NCBI GenBank assembly: GCA_023333565.1
Contig: JAJKFH010001585.1
Location: 558,001 to 622,000, forward strand
Reading direction: 5' to 3'
Origin: Puffinus mauretanicus
Lineage: Eukaryota > Chordata > Aves > Procellariiformes > Procellariidae
Length of the DNA stretch: 64,000 nt
Made by a program: the position numbers and the translations under genes. How positions within the stretch are numbered: position 1 is the first letter of the stretch; each line of letters begins with the position of its first letter. The notes under the pieces were generated by a model. The model ran no database searches and was not told the DNA's origin. It worked only from the letters and a program-made list of their open reading frames with translations. This document shows, piece after piece, positions 48,901-61,074 of the stretch.

Positions 48901-50935
48901 GCCTGCCCAGCTGGTGCCCTGTGTGAGTCTAATTCAGCCCCAGTACTAACCAAGCCATAGTAATGCAGTCACCACAGGCTCCTCTAAAGACCTACACACA
49001 TGGTTCCTTCCCTTTTTCAAAAGCAGTGGGTTATGAGCTGATGACATGATCAAAGAACCACACATAGGATGGTTTTCTGTCATATGGCTTTTTGAATCTG
49101 TGCCTACAAACTAGAATGACAAGCAGGGGGGAGGGTGTTTTTATTCAGGATACAGAGCAGTTAGTGGTAGAGTTAATATTTGCTGGTTGTAATGCTCCTC
49201 TTTCCCCCTCCCTCCTTCCTTTTTCATCATTCACAAAGTCTCACAGGACACTCCAGTCCCCAGAGGGCTGCTGAGAGTAAACAGTGGCAGAGCAAACCTG
49301 CTCCTGGGACTTCACTGGGTCATGGATTTCTTCATGTGGTTTTGAGTAGCCACTTCAGGCTCAGGTGGCTAATGGTTTGCAGGAATGACATCAGGTGCAG
49401 GTTTTCATCTCTAGTTTTAGTAGGCAGTCTGGAGGTAGAGAGCTGTGGGTTGTGAGCTGCTTTGTGGTCAGGTGAAGAGGAAGGCATGTTTTGCCATATT
49501 TGCAGACACACTATCACTTCTAATGGAACACAGTCTCACTATATGCTCTATTGTCACTTGGTCTGAAATCAGAAACAGCAAACTTTATTATCAGTAAGAA
49601 CTCCAGGCTGTTGATTCTGAAAAGGGCAGCATTATGGTGTTTTGTACAGTCTTTATGGCACTCATCCCAGACCTGGACGGGCAGTTACAGGGTATGGAGC
49701 AGAGTTGCAGAAGACACAGGCTGGGTGACCCTGTTACCTTCTAAGACCTCAACCACTGTACTTGGGAGCACGCAGAACAAGAGATTTTTATTCTTCTACT
49801 TTTTTTTTTTGTGTGTGTACTCTTACAGAGCAAGCTAAACAAACAAAGTAAGAGATTACCATTACTGTGGGCATTACCTTTTTTTATATATTTTTGAAGG
49901 CACTTGGAGTATCCCACTCCACCCCGCCATTTGTCATGCAGCCCCAACTACCTTAGATTTAGACAACCAAAGGTACACTGCATTTCCACCTTATTAAGGT
50001 TTATATCTTCCTTGTCCAGGTACAACCTTATGTTCTGTTAGTGAGGGGAATAGGTAGCATTTCACAGTGAACCAGCAGGAACGGAATACAGTGAATTATT
50101 GTGTCCATCTTTTCAAAGAAAGTACTAAAATCCCCACAAATTTGAGATAGGAATGTGTAATTAATCACGTCATTGAAATAATCCACAAATTTATCAGTGG
50201 ATAATTCAATAGATAGTTCCCACAGAGTTTAAAAACCCATGGAAACCAAAGCCTGGAAATTTTTCTTGATGTTGTCCACGTTATTCAAACAAGAAGATCT
50301 GGAGAATGACGTCTAAAGTCTTGACCATTATTTTGCCCACAGTAATGGATTTGCTGACCTTAAACTGGTCAGGCCACTTATCAGTAGGGGTTCAGTGTTG
50401 TGGGGCTTCACAAGAGGGAGGGAGAGATAGTCACTCTCTTTAACATAGGTATGATTTGCTGAAATGCTAAGCCATGATAGTAAAGTAGTAGTAGCTCACA
50501 GTGCTGTCAACTCACAGAAGAAAGCCTACAATGCTCCTGCAAAAAGAGTATTACATTCATTGCTAGTCATCCCATATCCCCAAGACAATTGAATGCTGGT
50601 GTGTTAATTGGAAATGAGCAGGAATAGAAACAGGCAAGAACACAGGCAGGAACAGAAACTAGGTTCGTTTCCATTTGTGAAGTTTTATTTGAGCCATGTT
50701 GAAGTGAGTTATGATAAGCTACTATCATTTGCTTGACACAGGAAAAAGGACAGTATGACACTGTAGTGTGGTGAGGGTTTGTGGAATACCTTTACTTTTT
50801 ATAGCTTTGTATCACATGTAAGATGGACATATTAAGTCTAGGAGACAGAACTAATCTATCCTGAAGTAAAACCCCAGACCACATAGAGTGTGCTGTAAGG
50901 ACTGAACTTCAGTTTATTCACTCTTCCTATTGTAC

Positions 50936-50961
50936 CATTAGCAAGTAATTACTTGCTAATG
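50936..50961. repeat. Perfect 26-bp palindrome, no spacer
   Basis: The left half is CATTAGCAAGTAA (50,936-50,948); the right half is its exact complement TTACTTGCTAATG (50,949-50,961). The centre is a TAATTA homeodomain-type core. Confidence 0.85.
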
Positions 50962-53342
50962 TAGACCTAGCCAATGAAGCCTCGAGGCTGTGTTAGATTT
51001 TCTCTTTGGAAATCCTCTCCATAGCCCTATCTTCAAACCATCTAACTTCATATGGTTCTTTGGACATAAAGAATGATCCCTGTCACACTAGAAAGAGTTA
51101 GTAGTGATAATGCAAAAAAAGCATGTCAGATCAGTTATACCCATGGAGAGGGCCACTCTCTGAAGGACAGTGAGAGTAACCAGCAGGGAAAAATATAACT
51201 AAAGAAATCCTTTTGTAGTTCCCTTTGCTTTTCTCTTTGGTCAATGGAAAGGGAAATATATAACATTTCTATTCTTAACCACACCACCAGAGTAGTCCCT
51301 GCCATTAATAAAAATTATTTACCTGTGTCTAACTGTAGCTTTGTTTTTCTGCCCATCATCATAGTGTCCAAATGTTGTGCAGTTTAATCAGAGCTTTGTA
51401 ATGAGGACCATAACAGAACTTCAGACAAAAGCTGTGTCTTTCCTATTATCTCTTGATAGGTAACAAAAACCAAAACCAAACAAAAATATCCCAAAACATT
51501 CGAGGACAAATTCTGTTCTCCAATAAGCTTGCAGGTCTATCTCTCACTGAAGTTAAGAGTCACAGGTGCACATAGGAGGGTAAAGAGATGAGATCCAATC
51601 TATATATAGCCCTTCTTGAATAAAACTGCTGTCAGGTATTTAAGATGTCTTCTTTCCAATGTTTATTCAGAATGTATTTTTGGTGCAGCTGGGAATATTA
51701 TACTAACAAATAAGCAAGCCTGAGTAATAAGAACGTAGCATAGCTGATATTCTTAAAGGTAAATATGAGAATTTGTATCACTTCTAGTACAAATGCAGAT
51801 ATAGCTCCCAACACTGATGTATGATGAGTGACTAATGTCAGCTCAACATGAAAGACCACAAAGGCAAAAGAAGTGCTTTGATCATGAATCCTCCCAGGGA
51901 TTGCTTTATTTATTGACAAATGTTCTGATTATTTCAAAGCAAAGCTGTAGTAAATATTTTTCTAATATTCTCATTTTCTCTCCAGTAAGTTTCGATTTAA
52001 TAATTGTTATTTTATGAACAGAAATGTGTAGCCTACCAGTAAGGGTGGGGAAGGCCCACATCATAATCAAAGCATGAAGTTAATTTGTTCAGACTATGAA
52101 ACACCAACGTTAAGAAGGAAGTGGCTAAACAACATGCAGAAAATAGGGTCAAATTCTTCCAATTGTTTTGATTTGAATCTGAAGCATTTCACTGACTCTG
52201 TTTAGAATATTCTGGAATTAAACATAAAAGGAGAGAAAAAAAGGAGTTATGTCTGACCACTCCCTGGTCCATGACAAGGCAGACCAGATCTGGTACCAGC
52301 TCAATATTGGTATAAACCTGGGAATTACTCCAGTGAAGTTCAAGAGAAAAATTTGCATCTGGGTATATCAACACATCAGAGGTCTAAAGCTCTGATCTCT
52401 AGTCTAAATTAGTTTTTGACTTAGACTGCAGAAATGTACTGGGAATAAAGACACAGTAAGAACCCTCTTTAAATATCCCAATAGGCAACAATTCTTGATC
52501 AGAATATGCAGATTTAAATCAATGATATTCATCCTATTAACTCATCTTGAGCACTCGGAGAAAGAGAGTGGAGGAATGAGAAGAGACCAGGCTCTATGTT
52601 TTCCCCATAACCCTGTATGCTGGAGTTAGTAAGGAAAAAATAAGTAACCATCAGGTAGTTTAGAACAGAAATAATTTGTTTCCTTAGAGGAAGACGAGAA
52701 CAGAAACAAATTTATTTTCTCCATCATTGTTTTGGGCAGGGCTGAAAGTAGACAATCTGCACATCCAGAAAATGAAAAGCTTTCAACACTGTTAATGAGC
52801 TTGTTACCCTCTATCTTTTCCTAGACTGTGTTCTGGTCCCTGTTTCTATTTTAATTTTAATTAATGTCAAAATTCCCGTTTGCGTTAAGGGTATGGTTAT
52901 TTTATGTCTCTATGTCCTCTTATGTATTCTTTTTTTTTTTTCTTTTATGTTGAGTTTCACTCTTCCTTTCGTACTGAAATGCTATAGCTACTTCAATTTC
53001 TTTCATACACATATTCTTGAATTACAAGGAATTTGCTCATCAAGGCAGATTTGCAGAAATGTGCAAAGCTTTGGAATATTCCCAAATACCCAAATGGATT
53101 TTGTGGCTTTGACAACAAAACTATTTGTGCATAGAACTATGAGTAAAACAGAATTTTTTAAAGATACATGACAAATCAACAAAGAAATACTTTTATTATA
53201 TGAGACCATGACATGTTGCTCAATTTATAATTCATTATACCATGAAACTGAAGCTTTATTATGTCATTAAAATGCATATAAAGTAATAAGAAATCAACAT
53301 TTATCAGAAAAATAATGATTTGAAAACAGCCTCGTAATAAGG

Positions 53343-53362
53343 TAAATAAATAAATAAATAAA
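53343..53362. repeat. (AAAT)n microsatellite
   Basis: Five AAAT units. Confidence 0.85.
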
Positions 53363-56300
53363 CCTACCTTTTTTATATCAGTACAGTAACAATAAAAGTC
53401 AATGTCTGAGATAAACACAGCAAAACAATGAAAAGAAAAAGGCCCTATAATCATGTCCTTAATTTTAGAAGACTTTTAACAGCTCCATTTTTTTTCTGAA
53501 CTCATTTTAAAATCTACTTTTAGGTTTTAATTCATATGAAGTTATTTGGTACTTGAAGTGTATATAGTATATATTGGTATTTGCTTGTCATTCAGTGTTG
53601 CATTTAAATACCATTCTCTAAAAAAGAACTGAGGATAAATTCAAGCTGTTAGTTTAACGTCTGTCAGATTTTGTGAATATTATCTATCTAAACATTTTGA
53701 ATGGGGTACTGACAATACAACACACAATTCTGCCATCCTTCCTCATACATGGAAACAACTAGATCCATTAAAAGTTCCACTAGTTCCAGATGGGCTTCTC
53801 ACAGAATAAAATGATCCTTACTGTATTTAAGATTGGGAAAAAAAAAAAAAAAAATTAGAGGTACTGAGTACTCACAGTGCACATTACAAGGGGCAGTTCT
53901 AAAGACCAATGAACAAAACAAAACTGTATGCTCCGTATAACCATTGAGAGAAATTTTGGAAAACTGAAGTTTAACACATTTTTACTTTTTTTCCTTATTT
54001 TTTCCTCCCCTCCAAATTTCCCCCCCCCTCAATCCCATATTAGGGACTCATATGTAATTTAAGTAAACATATGGTGTAGATATGGTTTTCAAATTAAACT
54101 GGAAGTTTCATTAACCATTCATACAAAATAACAAATGTTTTTTTCCCTCTATGAAACCTTGAACCAAAGATTAACAAAGGGATTAATTTCCAGAACCATG
54201 TAACAAAATTTAAGTGTCTCACACAAATATCTCTATGAAAGGTAGGTATCTAATACTTCAAGCATTACAGTCAGTGATGTCTGGAGAGCGATTTAGCTAA
54301 CCAGCTGCCTACTTGCGGGGAGATATAGAACTCCTCAGACTCCATTCATTGTATTGACTAGAACTTCAAGGAGGAATTCAGTTTCTCAAACACAGGCATT
54401 TTGTGTGTCATCTCATCTTACTTCAACCCTTTACATTTTGTTGTATAAATAGTGCTCTTTTAACACAGAAACTAAAATTTTGAAATAAGAGTATCAGTAA
54501 CCCAAAACATTTTTTTTTCTTTTTTTTTTTTCCCTACATCTAGATCTGCCAAATTTTGCTAGTGAGAGTCCTGAACTAGGATGCTGCCACTCAGCATCAA
54601 TAACAGGATCACTTCCTGTCACTCTCACCTAATGTGTTCTCAGAGGACTGTTTTGCATACAATAAAAATGTTGCCAGTTATTGTATCCTATTATTATGAA
54701 TCATTCATCAGATATTTCTGACAGTTAAAAGTATTGGTCTTCACATCTAAGCAAATACTTCTGTAGCTTCTTGTTGGAATCCTGTCTCAGTATGTGAATT
54801 AGAGGATTTCAGGCTGCATATTGGTGTGAGTAAAGACAAATATTGCATTGAAGAATGTGATGGAGAAACCTAAGCCATGTATCAAGTTGTGTAACCCCCT
54901 AGATACCATAATTAATGTTTTATTATACTGAGATAAGTGTGAATAAATGATAAGCTTTACTTAACATACTGAGCTGAGAGAAGGGTCAGGAGTTTGAGGG
55001 AAAGTATCAGGACTCTAAATGGAGGAGGAGGAGAATTGATGAAGAATCAAATTAATCTCTGAGAACAGATATTATATGTGGTGAGTAATCTCATATTTCA
55101 TTTTTTCTGCTGTGCTAGGATATTAAGGCTGTCTTTCAGGCCCAAGAAAATTGCCCCCAATGGTAGTGGAAAAGATAATGTAAAAATATATAAATATTAT
55201 AGCAATAATGTAAAACCATATAATTTTATGGCTATTTCAAGGTCAGAAAATGGACCAAGGAAGAGGCTAATTTTCTTACTGCCTCTTTCTTCTCTCTAAT
55301 GCAGACAACCATGTGCAGATTACGCTAAGCACACTGCTTCAAACTCTGCTTTACAGATGGCAGGGCAGAGAATGGTATCAAAATAGATCAGTGCATCATG
55401 AAATGATACCCCAGTGAAATGACAAGAAGTTATGCATTAATTACAGTTCTGGTGGGATGGGTAACTCAACCAATTAAGATATGAGCTCAGTTTTAATGCA
55501 TATTTTATATTCAAAAGAAAAGGGTACCAAAAAAACCTCAAAAAATATGCCTCTCAGCTAAATAATATGAAGCTTTGAGGCAAGGCAAATTCTGTGTTCT
55601 GTTACACAAAGGAAGGGGAAAGCTTTTCCATACTACTATTTATTTGCATGTCTAAAATATAATGTGTGGCTAATAAAACATTCGGGAGCAATCATACTAT
55701 AAAACAATACAATAGTACATCTTTATCTTCAGGGACATCAGCCATAGACACAGATGTGCACTGTGCATCCATTCAAGAAACTTTGTTTTCCTTTCTGATT
55801 GAGTTTACATGCTGAAAGCTGTTACCTCAAACAGGTCATTAGTGTCAAGCAAGGAGTTTGAAATTACTTTTTTCCCCTTATTTTTTCTCACATTTTTTTC
55901 TACAATGCTCACAAAGTTTGCGCTATATTACTGTTTTATCTGCAATATTACACAGGATTTAGACCTTATATAGTTTTAAGCCCCTTGTAATAATAAAATT
56001 TCTTTAAAAAAATCACTGCCTTGTGTTCTCTGAGTTATAAATGAAACAGCTTTATGTTAGCTTAGGGTAAAAATATATCTCAGGATATTTCAAAATATCA
56101 CATGAGATGATTACATTTTATCGACAGTGATTATGTGAAAACAATTCCTGAAGTCTAGATAATCACACACTTGTTTTGTGACTATTTTCACAGCATATGG
56201 TTCCAAAGCTTTAGTTAAAGCTGGTCTGATGACTCGCCTGCTAGCACATGGCACTACCAAGAGGAAAGATTTAGGTTAGTACCTCAGGCTTACTAGCATA

Positions 56301-59300
56301 ATCAAAGAGCTAAACTTAAGTGGCAGCGGGATTGTACCATCAGTGTGACTTACTTAAAAAAGAAAGAAGATAAGTAACATTGTAAGGAAAGCTTTGTCCC
56401 AAAATGAAGGGCTCACCAGAAATTCAACAGTCCCAGAGGGGTTGTATTTTTTAGTTTCCAGCAAATTCAGACTTTTACTGGTGTACTGCAAAGCATGAAA
56501 TTGTTCCATGGCTTCTCAGCAAAATAGCTGAATTTTGCCACCCTGACTTCCCAGGGTGAGGGCCAGCCCAAACTGGAATGCTCCTCTCCAGAGAAAAGGG
56601 AGGGAGAAAAGAAAAGAGCGGAAGATGTGGGGCAAATAGAGAAGAAGGAAGAGGGACGGGAAGGAGTGCCAAAAACCTTACATACTTTTCCCACTATTGC
56701 CATGGGAGGATAAAGATAACAAATGATGCTTAAACCACAGAGCATCTGCCACCTTCTGTTTCCCTACCACATCTTTGGTAGCAGCAACCAGCTTGACTTC
56801 CTAGGGCTCTGGCACAGGTAGAGGAGGGAAATGACTTGTTTGTCCATGTCCAACAACGTGATCCCCTAAGCAGCTGATCACTCCAGCAGTGGCTAAAGGT
56901 GTGACTGGCAAGGTGTATGTTGTAAAAGGAGTGAAAATATCCTTCCCACCACTTGACAAATAGGAGAGGCATGAAACAAATGAAACATGATACATGAAAC
57001 AAAACTCCATCATTTTCAGCTGTGACAGTTTCACATAGTTGTTGGGACCTTTTTCCAGTAGTGAAACTGATATAGTAGAAATCACATGCCATGTGAAGGA
57101 TCTGATTTCATATCTTTCTCTAGTCCCTCTCTAGGATTCTACAGCCAGGAACTTATTCCTGTCATCCTAAAACATGTCTGACTGAACCCTGTGCAGCCCA
57201 TTGCCCATCAGCCTGGATTAACTTTTAACATGTGGAAAAGAGTTCTATATAGAGTAAAGCCAAAGACTGTTTTGACCACAATACAAGGATCTCTGGCTTT
57301 TGCTAAACAGCAACTAGTGCAGCTACAGACATATAGAATCAAGTCCAACAAAAATGCGCTTGTTTATACAAAGTGGAACAGCCTTAAAGAGAGCAATTGT
57401 GAGAGATTCTTCCCAAAAGTCTCCAGAGAGTAACAGAGATTTTAACCAGTTACTCTGTGTCCCAAGTGAGAGCTGTAATATCTCTCAGATGGGAACTGTT
57501 ACTTTGGTCTGTATTTATACAGTCTACCACACTGTTAATTTTTAAGTAGGAATATGAGATGCTACCCTCATATAAGTAAGTATAAGAATAGCTACCACAA
57601 CACAGACACATGGATACCTTTCTTATCATGTGTGACTGACTCTCTTGTCGTGTTTCGAGGAAGTTTTTTTGAGCTAGCAATACAAACAACATGCTTCCTA
57701 CTGGACAGGTCAGTACTTAGCGTAGTAAAGCTGACTGGGCATGAAAACATGCTTCTGCAGGATACGCCTAGGGGAACCTGGACCTATAAAATAGGATCTG
57801 TACACACGGATGGGAGCAAACAGATCCAAATGCACTCACTGGTCTTCCGTGATATCCAGGCATAAGCCCACTTTTCTCCAGAAGCGTTTTAACAGCTGTG
57901 TTAGTATGACACTGTCCCTCGCTGTGGGCACAGCTCTGAGCCAAGCTTGCTTGTGGCCAGCTCAGATCTGCACGCTCTAACCCATGCACTTTGACTCCTA
58001 AGGAAGTGGGTATCGCACAGATACCTTTGCATTCATGTGAATTTTTTCCCCTTCTATTTAGAAAATACGATACAGTATGAAATTATAAAATACAAGAAGA
58101 GGAAGTATAAAAACAAAAAAAACAAAAATAAAGCAAAAGAGAATTAAATTAATATTAAGGTCTAGTTTTCAGGAGTTCATCTATCCCTTTAGGAAACAAT
58201 GCTTGATGCACCCTTAATAATGTAATCCTCACTGGAATCATTAAATGTTTCTGAAAATTATAATTCAAAAGCATTTTGAATCAGGCCTCTTTCTTGTCTT
58301 TATCTTGCCTTCCCAAACTTTGTAATTATTCTTTGGGAGTATTACAAAACTTTAGGAGTAATGCAAAAAGAAAAATAGAATAGAAATATGTTATGAAAGC
58401 AATTGTTTACTTTCATCCATAATTGAATTAGAAAAGTTCCTTAAAAATCTAAGGGATCCACTGAGGCATTAGAACTTCTAAGGTAACTAACCTTGGAGAA
58501 TTCTTTTGTTTTCCTTATTTTTTTCTGATTTTCCAGTCAGAGTTCTTTGTCCTTTTTTTTGCTGTAATACTTATTTAGCTGTCAGAATACTACATCTCTA
58601 TCATGTTAACAATAAATTGTTATAGTCTTTTTGTATACAAGCTTTTCATTCATATTTCTACTTAATTTCTAAAATGTTTTGAGATATTAAATTAGATATT
58701 TTGAGATTTTGCTTATATCTCTATTTTTAAGAAATGCTCTTGTTTTTAAGAACACCTCAATCAGTGAAAAAAAATTACCCATGACTCTCAGTGAGCTGTT
58801 TAAAGCCTACTCAGTTCTGATAATAATGTGGCATAAACCCTTGAAGTGCTGAAATAGTCAGCTTCCCTTATTACATAAGATGCTGCCTGAGAATCATGGT
58901 AAGTTGATACACCCAGGAACTATGAAAGGCTGTTTTCTGAAAATGGACCCTTCAGATACCGGTTTGTATCTTTGTTTCAATTGGAATGCCTTTGGCCAGA
59001 AGTTTGTAGTAATTTGACATCTTGCATATAAGCATATGACTCTAAATATTTGGCTGGGAGCTGGCATTTCATCGTTCTGGAGCACTGTGACATTATGGTG
59101 TGTTACACAATATAATGACCTTATGGTCTGACATGATGAATTGTTCACTCCCTGCAGAAAAAGTAACGGCTTTTAGTTTGCACTGATTAAACCAGCCATT
59201 TGCTCTGTACATAGGTATTGTACTGCTGTTGCTCAGAAAATGCTTTGTTTAAGCCGCTTCGTGCATTTGGTCAGTCCTGCTTCTGAGCTTTAATAGCAAC

Positions 59301-60810
59301 TTTATAATTCAAGCATTATGAACTCTCATGCAGTTCAAAGCAAGTTTACCTTCTGTCATAAGTCTACAGGATCTTCACTTCCAGCCACTGCTTCTGTTGG
59401 CTAGTTCTATTAAAGAGTACAGAAATACCCAATATTTTAAGGAATTTGACTTTAGTATGCTAATTCCCTAAAAAGTCATTAAAAAATAAATAAATTAAAA
59501 GGAAATAATTTATATTTAAACATGTATTTCTTAAAATTCCTTTTATCAGATTGTGGAAAAGCAATATGATTTTAATCTGTGACCTTCATACAAACAGCTT
59601 GTTTCAGAAGTGAGCTAGGATTTCAACCTCAGGCTAGAAGAAAAAAAAAAAAAGATATTAAGCATGAAGTGCTTGATCTAAACTCATAGAAGGCAACAGG
59701 AGGTTTTGGCTGGCTTTGGATCAAGTTCACAGTTTTGTTAGTGAAGGATACTCAGCTGATACTTTTTACATTAATAGAGCGAACTTAGCCATGACATATA
59801 GTAATTCAATAAAACCGTTTAAACCATTAGTGTGGCCTCTGCTAGTCCTCACTATGTTCTCTGCAGTAGTGACCACGCAAAGAAAGCCACAGTGTGTGTT
59901 AAGTGCATCTAAGCGCCTTTGAGTGTGAATATTTTTACGCATCTCTGTGGCTAACTATTACTATTGTTCAAAGGGCATAAGATAAAATAGTTAGCCTAAA
60001 TAGTGAATTAATTTTGATTTTTGTCTTTTGTTTGTTAACTCAAGGAAAGTGTTTACTGTCTTTCTGTATGCTTCCTAGCATGCCCAGATTCATATTGCAG
60101 TTTCCTGGCTCCTCTCTTTTACTAGACTGTTGATCAATATTGATTTCAAACCTATGCTCTGTGAGAGAATTATTATACTTTTAAAAATATGTAAACAATC
60201 TTGGGAACAGCCACATGTTAAAAGAAAAAAGAAAAATTCTACAATTTATTTTTCATAGTGTAAAGATAGAAACTTATTGGGAGAGTGCAGCTTTTCCATA
60301 ATTAAAACTAATTTTTACTGTTAGGCAAATTTTGGCTCTCATCAAAATCCCCCAAGAAAAGGGGGGTATCAGTGGTCTCCAAAAAGAAGTTTCCCCACCC
60401 TATTAATTTAAAATGATTCAAACAAACTTTTTTAAAAACATTAAATACAACTAGAATAATTTAGCCTTTTTTTGCCACATATTATCTGGAAAAAAATCAA
60501 ACCAAATTAAAATTCTGCTTGTTTTAGAAAACTCTAATGTATTTTCTTTACTCACTTTTTTTACAGATTTATTCTATAAAGATGTGTTCTGTGTAAAAAA
60601 AAAAAAAAGTCATCTAGGTTTCTGCACCGAGGTCAAGGAGCCACACACCGCTGTGTTCATTGCATTAGCTCCTATAATATAACATGCGTTGACTGGTCTT
60701 CGTAGCTTCAGAGGGAGCAGGATATCAGTTCTGATTTTTAACATTTCTCCGCTACTGATTTTGTCACTGGCTAAACATATAATACCCTGTCTTGATCTCC
60801 TTTTCTTTAG

Positions 60811-61074
60811 AGCGGGAAAAATTGTAATGCTTTACAGGCGGTGGGGATTCCCCTTGCTGAGGGCTACGGCGCAGGCAGAGGCGCAGCATCCTTCCTGTCC
60901 CCGTGCAAACGCCTGTCTGGTGTGTGACAGTGTTTGGCTTTGTGCTTTCATGTGCACTGTCTGGGCTGAGCACTGGAGGGAAGAAAAGCTCACAAAGATT
61001 TTTACTGAGGGTTATAAAATTCTAGTGGAAATGGATCCTAACACCCCCAAGGCAAGAGCTGCCCTTGCTTTTGA
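60811..61074 (+). other. Candidate exon, 264 bp, open throughout
   Basis: A strong acceptor-like tract (CTTGATCTCCTTTTCTTTAG) ends at 60,810. A donor-like TGA|GTAAGA lies at 61,072-61,080, and 264 bp between them stay open in one frame. The length is a multiple of three. The first half is clearly richer in GC and CpG than its AT-rich flanks, as exons in such DNA often are. The 87-88 residue peptide has a Cys-rich middle (five Cys in about 25 residues) and a polar end (I-L-V-E-M-D-P-N-T-P-K). I recognise no domain and no neighbouring exon, so it could be an lncRNA exon, a repeat fragment or chance. Confidence 0.18.

Larger units (their letters stand above)
45930..60688. other. Long AT-rich stretch, no gene
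   Basis: About 14.8 kb without a recognised gene or young mobile element. It contains a 26-bp palindrome (50,936-50,961), an (AAAT)n run (53,343-53,362), a purine-rich patch near 56,580-56,670 and homopolymers (for example near 53,837-53,853, 54,510-54,531 and 59,640-59,653). Open frames of up to 141 codons (48,528-48,953, minus strand) show no family features. Confidence 0.5.

Noticed and set aside
48528..48953. 141-codon minus-strand open frame
   Set aside because: Reasonable amino-acid mix but no recognised domain, splice context or repeat origin. Treated as chance.
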